From NCBI RefSeq assembly GCF_000165425.1, contig NW_001799646.1, positions 4,981 through 68,980 of the forward strand: a stretch of DNA of 64,000 nucleotides, in the 5' to 3' direction. Below the pieces are notes generated by a model. That model did no database searches, had not been told where the DNA came from, and saw nothing but the letters and a program-made list of their open reading frames with translations. The DNA is from Paramecium tetraurelia. Its lineage: Eukaryota; Ciliophora; Oligohymenophorea; Peniculida; Parameciidae. The translations under genes were made by a program, and so were the position numbers. This document shows, piece by piece, positions 37,991-50,292 of the stretch (position 1 is the first letter of the stretch; each line of letters opens with the position of its first letter).

Positions 37991-39653
37991 ATGGATAGAA
38001 ACTCATTTGTAAATTAGATCGATAGTTTCATTGAGACTACAATATAAGCACAAGGTTTCGATAAATAAGAGTTTCTCTAATATTTAAATAGTAAAAAAAC
38101 AAATGGTGATAAAATTGAATTATGGAATATGGATGAGATTCTCATAGCAGGAGGGGAGTTTTTGGCCCTAAAATAGCAATAGTACGTATTATTACAATTC
38201 TAGACAAACAAGCACAGAGATGACTAAATATCCTGAATATTAGAATAACCACCAGGATGGGAAGTTATATCCTGGATTCAATGATTATCAATCTCCTCCT
38301 AGTTTTATTTCTTAGCCCTAATTTGCTAAACAAGGAACTTTAAAGGAGGAATCTGAAGGTTTGATGCAGACACCTCCACCTCCTCAAATGCCTCAACTTC
38401 CTCAACCTCCTTTGCCTCAACAGCTCATTAATCAATAAAACGTAATGGTTATAGAAGGTCAACGATATAAGGTGTATCCAGGATAACAAATGTAGATAAA
38501 TCAGAATTCTTTCTTGTATAAACATCCAAACATTGACGTGAAGATTCAAAGTTATTAAGAGTAACCAGGCTCTTTGTTTTCGAAATCATACATATTGTAT
38601 AAAATCACTTTGGATCCATATGGATATTTCATTAGTAGGAGATATTCTGACTTCGACAAATTAAGAGAATATTTGGTTAAGAATTATCCAGATTACTATG
38701 TTCCTCCAATTCCCAAGAAGGTGACTTCGAGTACTAAGAATAAGATTGCTGATTTCAGATAGTTAGCGTTAGAGAAATTCATGAATACAATCATTAGACA
38801 ATTCTGGTTCGATAGCTTAGTAGACAGCTTTTTCAGTTGTCAAAATGATAATGATCTATAAAATAAGCTCAAATAATAGAAATAGAGACAATATGATATC
38901 TAAAATTTAGCAACTTTGAATGGATAAATTGAATGTTAGATAAGTTCATAAATTGAGGGGTTCTTCTCATATTAATCAAGTACTTTTAGTAAGGATTTGG
39001 AATGCTATAACAATATTAGACAAATATCTAAGAAAATTGTGGGTTTAAACAAATAGTTAAGTTAAGAATATAAATCACTGGCAGATTAATTTGTGAATTT
39101 GCAATAAAGAAATAGGGGTTAAAATGAATAGATACCTGAGAAGGTAGATGAAATCTATTATAAACATCTTAATTAAATGTTCTTAACATGGAGTAGAAAA
39201 TAAGAAGATATTGGATTGATTGTTACTAAGCATCTAAGTTACTTTTACAAATATTAAAACTAAGTTATTGAAACACTCAAAGAGAAAATTAAGTATAGAG
39301 ATTCATTAAGGGATGAAACATTAAAATAATTACAAAAGATTGAATCTAAAATAGACAAACAATTTAAAGAATTGAATGATAGCTAAATTCAATAACGAAC
39401 TCAAACTTAATCATAAGAAATCTTCACAGAAAAACAATAAAAGTAAAGTTTGTTTCCTAAAGAAACCAAATAATATGAAGTTATTTCCGATAATTTTGGA
39501 TACTTCAATAACAATATTTACTAATAAATATAAATCATAATGAATCTGAGCCAATATTAAACTACTTAGACAATTTTAAATATGCAGCAAAAAATGGCAT
39601 AGATCTATTTGGATATGGTCAAAGAAAATGAATAATTATTTGTGAGAAACTGA
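37991..39653 (+). CDS. PX-domain protein, sorting-nexin type
   Basis: The N-terminal 180 residues are proline/glutamine-rich (TPPPPQMPQLPQPPLPQQ). A PX domain follows: SYILYKITLDPYGYFISRRYSDFDKL, then PPIPKK with the basic residues that bind phosphoinositides. A long helical region to the C-terminus resembles a BAR-type coiled coil, so this is a sorting-nexin layout. One 22-nt intron near 38192 is needed; the rest is one open frame of about 545 residues. It is expected on endosomal or phagosomal membranes, recycling cargo. Stop TGA 39651-39653. Confidence 0.85.
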
Positions 39654-39806
39654 TTAATATATTTTAATTTATTAAACCATTTCATTATATTACACTTTAA
39701 ATTGCTTATTAATCTGAACATTGGTCGAATAATTCAATGTTAGTGTCAGAATCTTTAAATATATATTAAATGTTGTCTATCCAAAAATTATATATATTAA
39801 ATTAGT

Positions 39807-41876
39807 TCATATAGCATCAATTCTCTTTTTAAAATATTCAATGGCAGTCCTGTCGTTCAATTTTTCTTAAAGACCTGTAGAACAAATAACATTTTCTAAT
39901 ATTTCTCTAATCACATCCTTGTTTTGAAAAGTGTCCACTTTTTTTTTCTTTAAACAAAAGTTTGTTATCACACATAGTAAATACATCCCGGTTTCATAAG
40001 GTTGAGATACAGTCTTAATTTCTTCAATTTTAATTTTCCATAATTTCATATTTGAGATCCTTTCCATTTTATAGTGATAGGATTGTTTTCGAATCCAATA
40101 TATTAGAAACTATAGAAATCGATGTTGCATATCGATTCTTTATTAAACCTCATCTATTACATCCTATTCTTAGATCTGCCAAGATCGAAATATTTGTTAC
40201 AATGAACTGACTGGTAATTTAGGCTTTTGATAACATAAATAATAATGACGAATCACTAAATTCTAGACATCTATTACTCCTAATGAATATTCATCTACCT
40301 GTCCTTATTTTATTGGAAAATATATGTAATCAAAGTTAGATAAGTAATTTTCTATTCTCGATTAAGGAGCTTCTTTTCCAGTTCTTTATTCAAAGATTAA
40401 ATTATCAAAATCTGCAATTTGCATAAAAGCCTACCTTTCATTACAAAGTGAAGAAAATTCCTGTAGAAACTTGAAATAAAAGTCTACTATTTCAGATTTC
40501 ACTCTCCCATTTCTCAAATCATATAGTGCATCTCTTGATATCTTATAAAATGATGATTTACCTTGATTCCATACTTCATAGCAATAAGATTATCCTTTTA
40601 AACTGTGACAAACTTCCCTGGTGGCAATTTTTTGCCTTCTTATCTCATAATTGGATCTACAATCGATTGATAATTTTGTTCTTGTAACTACTTCAATGTC
40701 TCCACTTTAGAGTTTGTCTACAGCTGTAACCCCAAGCCTTGGAACAATTGAGAATCAAATTTTCCTTGTAGAATTTAGGAAGCATTCTTTAATAGCTGGT
40801 TTTGGCTGGATGAATATAGCATTTGATTCTGTTTTATTTGATCTAGATTCTAGAATTCAGTTTCTAGATCTTTATTTAATTTTTTCATTTTAATCTAGAA
40901 AATCTCTGAAGTCAGTATGTCATCATCATCGCCTACTCCATTTAATACTTTCAAATAGGATATTCTTTCATTCAATAGATTGATTTATTATTCCCTTTCT
41001 TGCTTAGATTTAGGAGTTTAGAGTCTGACTTTATTTAACTTTTTTGGTTGAAGTTGTGCTACTCTTTACTTTCTTAATTCTTTCAAGGCTTAATTCTGCT
41101 TTAATTTTAGTATATTTTATTAATCAATTTCAATTTATTCCTAGAATTCTTTCTCAATCTAGTCAAAACCAAAACTTAAAATTAGCCAGACGACTCTATC
41201 ATGACAAATCTTATGCTCAAATTCTGTTAATTAAATTGTATCTATTTTAACTCCTTAAAGAAATGATAATAAAAAATAAAAGTAGTATGGCGATGCTTCA
41301 GGATTGATAAATTTCTAGATCAATCTGATTTCATAATCCAGACCATCAGTCAATTAATTAACAATCATTTTCATTTACTCCTGATTATTCTTAGAGTAAT
41401 CTACCAAATATATGACTTCGTGGTATAATATTATAAGAAAATACTTCTTTATCAGTTTCACAAGTATAATTTGCTTTTTAGATTCTTCAACTGTTAGGGT
41501 TTAGACAATTGAATCAGTTTCATTCCTCAAGTTAATTTTATTGTTTTAAACATCGAATTGTTGCTAATGATTCACATCAAAAATTACAATATCATAGAAC
41601 TGGAAAAAGGGTAGGTCTCTGCCTTACATAGTTTCTGAAACAACAGCTAAATAGTTTAAGAAAAATATCCAAAGAGAATTAGAGAATTAAGATTTTTTAA
41701 TGAGAGCATCGATCTCTTTAAAAAGGATAGGTATTTCATGGAAATAAAAAAAATGCTAATATACACAATACATTACATACATTTTCATCTGAGTTGAACT
41801 TATAGTAATCGTCTACTAAATCAACTACTTCTTGAGTAGTAAAGTTATCTAGATCTGGAAATTAGTATTAAGACAT
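39807..41876 (-). CDS. Ulp1/SENP-like protein with degenerate catalytic site
   Basis: About 675 residues. The N-terminal 230 (MSQYQFPDLDNFTTQEV...) and a long coiled coil (QQNILKLKQNQALKELRK) precede a C-terminal Ulp1-like fold. That fold is recognised by KISRDALYDLRNGRVKSEIV, FDYIYFPIKQGQVDEYSLG and QPYETGMYLLCVI. In active Ulp1 these positions carry His-Trp, an Asp and Q...DCG. Here they read EY, no Asp and ETG, so SUMO-protease activity is doubtful. Introns: 25 nt near 41783 and 20 nt near 40542. A 36-nt in-frame segment near 41170 may be a third. Stop at 39807-39809. The gene is sure; the fold is inferred by eye. Confidence 0.75.
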
Positions 41877-41922
41877 TAATAACAAAAATAATATATTATT
41901 TGAGTATATAGTTTATAATTGT

Positions 41923-42639
41923 TCATAGGAATGGATTGTTTGCTATGTAATTCATCTTCCTGTAATAAATCATACCAAATATGATGAAGAGTATTGAGAA
42001 TAGTGATGACAAGTACAAAGTATAAGGTTCCCATTCCTTATCAATAATTTTAAATATTGATATCGTGGCATACATAAACAATGCCATAGTGGATAGTTTA
42101 TAAGAACTTATAAAATAACGTGTATATCTAAAGATCATCTCTGAATTGGTTTATTTAATTTCAACCAAGTACCTAAATGAAATAATTAATAAGGATTACT
42201 TAAATTTGTGAGTGAAACATTACAAAATTGAGAGTAAAACCAAGAAGACCGAGTCTCCTAATAATATTAGAGCCAAATATTCCTTATCTATCTATTCGAA
42301 TGAGGAATCAAATCCAAAGTCGACATCTACTGTTGAAGGTAGTTTGTCGTATTCAGACACGAACTCATAGAAGGTGTATATGAATAGAGTGAGAGTGCAT
42401 AGATCGATGAATATTTCGACTTTGGATAAGGAGGGACGATTGTATATGATCGGTATTGTCTTGTTTGGAGAATCTTAGATACTGTAGGTTTCTATTGGAT
42501 TTAATTGTGGGTTCAATAATGAGTCTTATCTGACTATGATGTAAGCATTTGGGTTTTTGTTGTCTGGAATTTCTTTTTCATTAAGTTCCTTTTTGGATAA
42601 TTGAGATGCCACTGTTTTGGGTCCAATGATGGGATGCAT
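41923..42639 (-). CDS. Four-helix membrane protein, unknown
   Basis: Intronless frame of 238 residues starting MHPIIGPKTVASQLSK. A hydrophilic 85-residue head precedes four predicted membrane helices: FIDLCTLTLFIYTFYEF, LALILLGDSVFLVLLSI, STMALFMYATISIFKI and LSSLFSILFIIFGMIYY. Between helices 2 and 3 lies a basic cytoplasmic-looking loop. No signal peptide and no transporter motif. Stop at 41923-41925. It is divergent from the trichocyst gene 29 bp away, so the two promoters must nearly coincide. Confidence 0.75.
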
Positions 42640-42668
42640 TGATTTATAAATTTATTAATATAAACAAT

Positions 42669-43935
42669 ATGCCGTGCAAATTGTTAATTTTATTGGCTAT
42701 TCTAAGTGTCTCTCTGTAATTTGATGAGGACGTCGATGTACATGAAGAGATAGAGAAGGTTATTATTATGATAAATGTTGTAGTTGAAATAAAGTCAATT
42801 CGGATAAACAATCTTGGACACAGTCTAGATTTAATTATCTGGGCCTGAACCATTACAGAATTTGATAAATATGCTATAGAATCTGAACACTCAATTGGAA
42901 GGAGAACAAGACAGAGATGACAGATTACACGAGAGATATTAATCATTATGTGAAAACGTATAATCTTGCAATTCATTTCTTTAAAGGATTTGAGCACCTT
43001 GGAAGATATCATTAATGAATCAACAAGTACATCAAAATTGCTTAAGGGATAGATTGACTAATTGGAACCAGATAAACAAGCAAAATTGACAGACTTAGCA
43101 AGAACAGAAAATGAATTAAAAGAACTCAAAAACGAATTAGAATATTAAACTGAGAAAAGAAAAGAGGAACAAGTTAGATATGAAAAAACCTTAGATAATT
43201 TAGAACAAGGCTTGTATGCTTTAAATGAAGCCAAGAAAATGTTTAACACATTTCTTAATGTTCTTATTAAAAACTAATAAAGATTTGCCAGTCTCATTTA
43301 AGTAGAAAATCAAGATAAGTTCTTAAATAAGAATTATTCCCTTAATGATGAAGATGACATAACTTTGGTTGAAATCGCTCAATAGATTAATAAAATCAAA
43401 CATAATGTAAAAGCAGAAGGAATCAACTTTCTTTTGCATGGAATCTCTCATATTGTGAATCTATTATCCAAAGACCCAACAGCAGAATAAGAATCAATGA
43501 GCAGAAAAGTCTTGGAAATCATTTCACAAGTGGACAATTGGATTCAAAAGCAAAGAATTTATGAAGATTTATGCGAACAACAACGTAAAGATGCTTTCGG
43601 AGCTTTGGCCTAAATGTTGGAAGATCAAATTATATTGAAATAAGAGAATTTAACCTTCCTTTAAGGTATTTGTTTATGGAAATAATTGTTTAGGATCAAT
43701 TGAGTCTCTGAATTCTTAAATTACAAGTGCTAAAAATGAAAAGGCAGAAGTAGACGTGAAAATAGAAACTAAAACATCTTAAAATGATGATCGAGATACT
43801 GAGTGCAGAAATGAAGACTTGGATTATTAAAGTGGCAAGAATAAGAGGGACAAAGAAAGAGAAGAATTAGGACTTGTATTGGATTTGGTAATCAATAAAA
43901 TTGGATAACTCAAGAAGGAAATATTATAAAAATGA
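42669..43935 (+). CDS. Trichocyst matrix protein (TMP family)
   Basis: Signal peptide MPCKLLILLAILSVSL, then a family-typical N-terminus (FGQTILDTVQIQLSGPEP). Long acidic coiled coils follow (DQLEPDKQAKLTDLARTEN, EGLYALNEAK-like segment). The C-terminal domain ends in NSQITSAKNEK...KKEILQK. Three introns: 25 nt starting GTTAT near 42755, 29 nt near 42949 and 28 nt near 43664. About 390 residues, as usual for TMPs. The product enters dense-core trichocysts and is proteolytically processed. It is only distantly alike to the one at 6886-8016, so they belong to different TMP subfamilies. Confidence 0.85.
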
Positions 43936-43991
43936 AAAGGATTATTAGTATATCATTCATACACTATTTTATTTAATTCTTTTAATAATAT

Positions 43992-45284
43992 ATGTCATAT
44001 TCTCAAAGAAACATTCAAAATTTACCATTTTATTCTCCAGCCAAATTTGAAAATGACCAAAAGGATTTAATGATCTCTTAATTGAAGGCTGAGAACTTTG
44101 AATTGAGATAGAATGCACGAGACTATTAAGAATTGGCTTCTCATTTGAAATCATTAGAGAATAGGTGAATTAGCTGTTAAAATTAGATATAATACATTAC
44201 ATGATGAGAAGATGAGAAATGAAGTAGACTATCGAAATAAGAGTGATCAAACTTTAAAAACTATTGCTAACCTTAGAAATGAGATAGATAATTTGAAGTC
44301 TTAGTTAACAGAAAAACATATTGAAAGTTAAGAGATGAGAGCTGAAAATCTGGCATTCAAAGAAATCACAGATCATAGATCCTAAGAGAATTAGAGAGTC
44401 AAAAATGACTTAGCCCAAATCCAAGAGGCAAACAGAAAATTATACGAAGATAAACTTAGATTGGAAACAGAATTATAAGCAGCTAAAGATGAAAGAAAAA
44501 GGTAAGAGATGATTCATATAAAATAAGATTATTGCATGACAGAGAGATTCTTAATAATACTTATGAAGATGTATTAGATAAATTGAATGAAAAAGAGAAA
44601 TCATTTTCTTAATTGCAAAGTGATTTTGATAATCTTGAAAAGTAAAACCTAATTTATAGAGCAGATGTTGAAAATGTAATTTTATTAATTGACCATCTAG
44701 ATTAATAATGAATTAAAAACAAAGAATGAAAATTTGAAATATACTCGAATGCAATATCAAGAAGCTTAGAATTATATATCATAACTATAAAATGATCTTG
44801 AAGAACTTCATAAATAAAAAGAGAAATTCAAGTAGGAAAGCCTATTATATTAAAAAAATTATTAATCAGAAGCGGACACATGCATGGAATTGAATGCATA
44901 AGTTATTTAGTTAGATCAGACTGTTAAACATTAGGAAAAGACTATTATAGACTAGAGGAATGAGATGGAGCGATTAAAATCATTACACATGGAATGTTTA
45001 GAAACTACAGAGGAATTGAGTCATGAATTAGAGCAAGTAAAGCGGATGAATGATCAATTAGAACATTAACATCGAGAAGTATTTTTCTGATCTTATTGTA
45101 GGTTATGGAAGAACTTGACAAAATGTCATTAGCAGAAGAATAAGCCGCTATGGCTAGAGCTAGTAAATACAAAGAATTGAAAACCAAATTAATAATGGGA
45201 ACTAAGCATCTAACGTAGTTCCAATCTCCATTTAAAAGATTTTCTACTAACAAAAAGCCTTAAATGAAACAATATGAATTTTGA
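43992..45284 (+). CDS. Long coiled-coil protein, probable basal-body or cortex component
   Basis: Starts MSYSQRNIQNLPFYSPAK. Almost all of the 390 or so residues form heptad coiled coil (LRNEIDNLKSQLTEKHIE, MNDQLEHQHRE). The basic end reads FQSPFKRFSTNKKPQMK. Four introns: 22 nt (GTGAA donor) near 44164, 26 nt near 44502 (ends AAG), 25 nt near 44675 and 23 nt near 45079. The head FYSPAKF and tail QSPFKRF may be phosphorylation sites. Family not named; the location is inferred from the style only. Confidence 0.72.
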
Positions 45285-45334
45285 AAAGTTGTATATTACT
45301 ATTAATATTTTAATTATATTTCCATATTTTCAGC

Positions 45335-46117
45335 ATGATTGAAATCAGACTCCATTGTCAGAAAACAATTTGGCAACAGAAACAAGTAAGGAGCAAAGAC
45401 TTAGTTTATTTAATTAGTCTATTTCACTTATATATGAATCAAAGCATATATGTATGAATTATCCTAATATAAAGACTATAAAGTATATTTATTATTGAGA
45501 AATTATGCTCCAAAAATGAGGACTGATAAGAAATACGAATTGATTGAGGTGCAGAATTAAAAGTAGTAAATTAAAAATCTGATTCTAGAAAGTTAATGTT
45601 CTTAATTTTGGATTACATCATGTGACGACTTTTGTTTAAACAAATAAGTCAAAATAAGTCCTAATTGTTTATGATGTTGATCCAATCAAATTAGCTGTTT
45701 GATTGTCTCGGTTATGTAAAAGACAGAAAGTTCCATTAGAATTCATTAAAAGTAACATTCTTTGAAATCACTTCAATTAGATAAGCAAATATTAGGAGGA
45801 TTTATTCATTCAAAGACAGCCATTTTTATAGCCTTGATTAAAGACAGAAAAGAGGATCAAGTTTAATTCGATAATGTAGAAAAGAATTCAATTTAAATTA
45901 TTTTAAAAGGCTCGAGATTTAAGATAACATCATAATGAGAACCATGAGTTATTAAGAACTATTGGAGGAGGTTAAGTTGAAATAAATCGAAGCATTACTA
46001 AGAGGCTTTGAAGAAAGCTTTGGAATTGGAAGAACTGAAAAAAATAAGCTAATGATGTAACATTATAAATAAGAAAAATTAACATGTATATATAAGGGGG
46101 ATCATTTTTATTTCTGA
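45335..46117 (+). CDS. Uncertain gene with competing frames
   Basis: The N-terminal exon (MIEIRLHCQKTIWQQKQ...KDLVYLI) joins, by a 28-nt intron near 45419 ending AAG, to YMYELSQYKDYKVYLLLRN. After about 45600 two frames look coding. One holds LQLDKQILGGFIHSKTAIF and stops at 45936-45938. The other holds SYQELLEEVKLKQIEALLRG and stops at 46115-46117. Only the 5' half is convincing as a unit. It may be two small genes, an alternatively spliced gene or a relic. The 3' end overlaps the minus-strand gene at 46102. Confidence 0.4.
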
Positions 46118-46371
46118 TGTTCTTGTTCTAAGAAATCAAAATGATCTTCTGCGAAATCATCATATCTGCTTTCTTGGAAAAAATCAACTGGTATTCTCAA
46201 TAATTCGTTTTTGAGGCAATCTTAAATATAGGTGTTCTTCATGAACATTTAATCATAGTATTTGAAAAATTATTCTTCATTCCTTTTCAAAGGATTAATA
46301 GTTTTCAAATCTCCTCCAATTACTAGGTTTTTAAAATTCAAAGCAACATTTTTAGCAACGTATTTTTACAT
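46102..46371 (-). CDS. Small unknown protein (89 aa)
   Basis: A single open frame starting MQKYVAKNVALNFKNL, containing IGGDLKTINPLKRNEEQF and ending DFLEQEHQKQK. The protein-like reading and compact size suggest a genuine small gene. No signal peptide or known motif. Its upstream side (46372-46626) is AT-rich spacer. Confidence 0.6.
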
Positions 46372-46626
46372 TATTTGTTTATTAAAAATATTATTACAGA
46401 TAAATAAATATTATTGTAATATATATATAGATGAATTCTATGTGAAATCAGAAAGTAATACAAATTATATGGATATCTCATTATGATTAATTAATAAATA
46501 AATAATATGTCATATTTATTTAATCAATTAATAAATAATAATACATATATACATGTTATAATTAGAATATTTATTAATCATATAAAAATATTATAATAGT
46601 AAATGTTATCTAATAAGTAAGAACTT

Positions 46627-49037
46627 TCAAATTTAATTCAAAAACTTATGCAAATCAAATTTAAGCAATGACCCTTCTAACCAAATCTCATTAATATGTG
46701 AAAAATCTTTTTTAAGCTTATTTATCTTTTGCACAATATTGTTATTAACTTTTACTTCCTCATTTTATTTTACATTTTTCCATTGGCAATATTTAGATTA
46801 CAGCAAAACGAACTTTGAATAACCACCAAAATCGAGCATGTTTGTCCCATATCTGTGATTTCCAATTGAACACTCATACTTTTCATAGATCTCTTTTAAA
46901 GTTTTGAATCTTTCTCTCTACAACTTGCTAAAAAGGATTATTTTTCTTTAAATATTGATTTCTTGTTATCTTACTAATATGTAATTAGAAAGCCGTAGTT
47001 TCTGGTTGAAGGTTAACATTGAGAAATTGGATTATCGATTTTAATTTTTGAAAAGTGAATTTCGTTTTGATAGAAGTTTCAATGGAATAACCTTGGTGAT
47101 TGTCGAGTATTCATTTAAATCTTTCCAGTCTTCTGGAGGTGTGATGTCTATTAATCTTATATAATCGATCACCCTATATACACAAAATTAGAATCTCTAA
47201 TATACTATTTATTTGTTAAGTTTAGCCTATCCTATGATTCGTTATAAAAAGTTATAATGATAAGATTAATTATTCTATAGTTGATTCTCATCGATTTTTC
47301 TATTGTTGAATTTGGGTGAGCTGTCGTTGAAGATGATTAAATTTTTTCGTTTCAATCTTTGCAATTCAACTTTTTATCTAAATTAATTATTTTTATACTT
47401 TTTTCGAGTTTAAGCTATGAAAGTATCAACTGCTTTCTTCGGGCATACAATTATGAGACTTCAAAATTGATGGGTTTACTCTTTTTAAAGCAATTGATAA
47501 AGGCCTTAAATTAAACTATTAAGATGAAAGATCTCTATTGAGCTATAGCATAAGTAAATCGAGGCTGCTCATTTAAGGCTTCAAATTCTCCAAATATAGT
47601 GCCTTATAATATGGTTAATAAATTGAATCTGTTTTTTGAAAGGATTCTGACATCCCCTTTGATCAAATAATAGATTTCATCAGAGATTTAGCCTTTCCTA
47701 TAGATCATTTCGTTTTTCTCGTACGTGATAAATCTGCATGATTTCAAAAGACTTTGGGTATTATTAACATCTTAAAGAAAGAATTGGATCTTGATGCACA
47801 AATCCAATCTTACACTTAAAGTGAAATAGGTTTGAAGGGGTTTATGAAATTCATTAAGCATATAAAGAATGTCCTATTCCCAAAATTGATTGTGCTGTGC
47901 ATTTGTTTTAAGGTACTTTTAGACTGAATCTTTAAGGTCATCTGGCATTTTAGTTTAGAAGGCTAGACGATCAAATAGGAAATATTGGTTGTCATCATTG
48001 GATAGATTAGATTGCATCAATAATTTGGCAAAGTCACCAACTTTGACTGAATAATATCCGATTGATATTATAATCCAAATAGCCGACATTGAGTAGTTCT
48101 AAGGTATGTCACCGTAACCCACAGTAAACAAGGTTTACGAAGACCAATAGACTCCAGTAATGTAATTATAATGGGTGTCGTTAAATAGAAAGATGCATCC
48201 AAATATGTGTATGAGAAGCAAAGCATTCAGAATGATGTTGGATAGGAATATCCATCCTTCTGAGAGGTAATAGTTAGTATCCCAAGAGAAGGAATCGATA
48301 ATATTGGATGTGTAGAAAATTTACCCCTTATAGTTTTTCTAGGGTTTGTTGATGAAGTATTTGATCAATCGAAGGAGTTTAAACAATTAAAGTTCTGATT
48401 GTTGAATGAACAACTAATATTAAGGTACTGATATAAGATCGAAGATCATCCAGGTTTTGAGATAATTGAGCAGAATTAATTTGAATTCTTTAACCAAATT
48501 ATAATTTTCATCAATGTATGCAGTTGTGAAATTCATCAATATGTCTATAGCAAAGATAACATCGATTCCCATTAAAACTTAATCTACATTAATTAGATTA
48601 GCCAAATGCAGAGGAAATACTATTGCATAAAAGAATAGCAGTAATTAAATGAATGAATTCCATTTGATAATAAAATACTGATCTGGATAAAAGGGTAGGA
48701 TGTTTTATTTCTTTGATTTGAAATATTCTATACGTTATCTGAGTTGCTCCTTTGAATATTAAGAGAGGGATTAAAAGAAACTCATAATTATGATCAATTT
48801 TTTTGTGGTTTGTTTAAATTTGGATTTATAGTCAACGAGTGGTTTAATCTTGGAAATACTGGTATTATGGGAGTAGTAGGATTGACTTCTCTTATTAATA
48901 AGATCTTATTTTTTTAAGGCAAATGGACTTAATGAGAATTGTTTATTGGGTATTTTTTTTCTAGAGAGCTGAATATTTTAAGAGTATTCAGCTGAATCAG
49001 ATGTGGAGGACATCAAATCTCTATTTGTAGTAATCAT
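46627..49037 (-). CDS. Voltage-type K+ channel with cyclic-nucleotide-binding domain
   Basis: About 790 residues. The order is a basic N-terminus (MITTNRDLMSSTSD...) and six membrane helices (LLLFFYAIVFPLHLANL = S1, GIDVIFAIDILMNFTTAY = S2). The pore GVYWSSQTLFTVGYGDIP is followed by S6, a C-linker and a CNBD (MIYRKGQISDEIYYLIKGD, GTIFGEFEAL). TVGYGD marks K+ selectivity. The S4 segment LFKLLRLIKYFI carries few basic residues. One 29-nt intron near 47342 (ends AAG) is needed to reach the C-terminal 230 residues. It belongs to the CNG/EAG-like group large in Paramecium; gating ligand unproven. Stop at 46627-46629. Confidence 0.9.
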
Positions 49038-49070
49038 ATAATATATAAAATAAATTAATTAGAAACAATT

Positions 49071-49802
49071 TCATTTATAATTATTCTTCCATTTGAGCAT
49101 ACCTTCATAAACAATCTCTTTTTGAGGTGCTTTCTTGCCATGCAATTTGGAATAAGTCTTCAATTCTTTAGCCTATTAAATACACTAGAAATGGAATTAA
49201 TTAATTACCTTAATTTCTAAATTAGAGATTTCAGTAGCTTTGAGAGGAGACTTGGGCTTATTAGTAGTTGTGTATTCATTAGTTGTGCAATCCTTGGCAT
49301 TCCTAACACTATCATGTGCAGTCCAATCCAACTAAGGAGAAGTTGATCTAACTCTTTGATTGACTTTAGTGTCACCACAATGTCTGTCAAATAAATCAGA
49401 GAAGTTCTGATTTTGATGCTTCACCTGATTATTTGGATCCTCAACAACCTTAGTTCTACTCTCACAAACCTATTTCACCTTCTAGTAACTGTAGCCAGGT
49501 AAAACATTGGAAGTATTCTAATATAGCATTCTTTATCTATGATCTAGATTTGGAGATTTTGGTTTGTCTTCTATACATTTAGGAGGTGATATTGGAAGTC
49601 TTGTTGGCTCATAAAATATATTTGATCGCTTGTCTTGTATTGATTTCTCGTGTGCACTTAATTGAATTAATTTCTAATCTCTGTTGATGTATTAATTTGG
49701 CATTATTTTTGGTCTCATTGGTGGACTGTATCGATGATACGTGTATTGAGAGTCCTCGCTTATTGGGAATAATGCATTTCGATCGTGATCTCGTTATTTC
49801 AT
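49071..49802 (-). CDS. Small probable cytoskeletal protein
   Basis: Starts MKQRDHDRNALFPISED, with YHRYSPPMRPKI, HRQRMLYQNTSNVLPGYSY and a SPQLDWTAHDSVRNAKDC block. The end is basic: KLHGKKAPQKEIVYEGML. A 24-nt GTA...TAG intron (or 36 nt, in-frame) near 49180 is likely. About 235 residues, no signal or membrane helix. The RYSPPMRP and VLPGYSY motifs resemble microtubule-binding ciliary proteins; no family assigned. Stop TGA 49071-49073, 33 bp from the channel start. Confidence 0.65.
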
Positions 49803-49908
49803 TAAATTTAAATATAATATATATAATATACAGAAAATGGAAGTATAAAATATTTAATACGAATAATGTGAATTTTGTAATAGAAAGTTTTTCGAAGGAA
49901 AATTGAAA

Positions 49909-50292
49909 ATGCATTTAAAATTATGCAGCAAAGAGAAACCAATGATCTTTGTTTAAAAAGGAAAAGAAGAACTAAAGAAGAAAAGATCGAAATCTATGGC
50001 AAAACCAAAATCTCAAGGGCCAAAAAAAACTAATAGAGAAAACAGTTCGTTGGATAGAAGTTATATAACAACAGCAGAATGTCACATCTGTGGTAGAAAA
50101 TTCAATCCTCGAAATCTAGAAAGTCATTTAGAACTTTGTTAAAAAAATTAAAAAGAGTTGATGTATAAAAAAATGCTCATTGAAAAATAACTTAAACAAA
50201 AGAAAATCACTACATACCATTGTAAACAATGTAGCTATGAAATGGAACAGGATCATAATTTCTGTGGAAGATGCGGTTTTAAAAGAAAATGA
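49909..50292 (+). CDS. C2HC zinc-finger protein (ZC2HC1-like)
   Basis: Intronless frame of 127 residues starting MHLKLCSKEKPMIFVQKG. A basic stretch leads to ECHICGRKFNPRNLESHLEL with the final C, a C2HC finger (C..C.12.H.3.C). A second four-cysteine knuckle follows: YHCKQCSYEMEQDHNFCGRCG. ZC2HC1-type fingers are common in ciliated organisms and bind Zn2+; partners unknown. A later ATG at 49945 is possible. Stop TGA 50290-50292. Confidence 0.75.
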
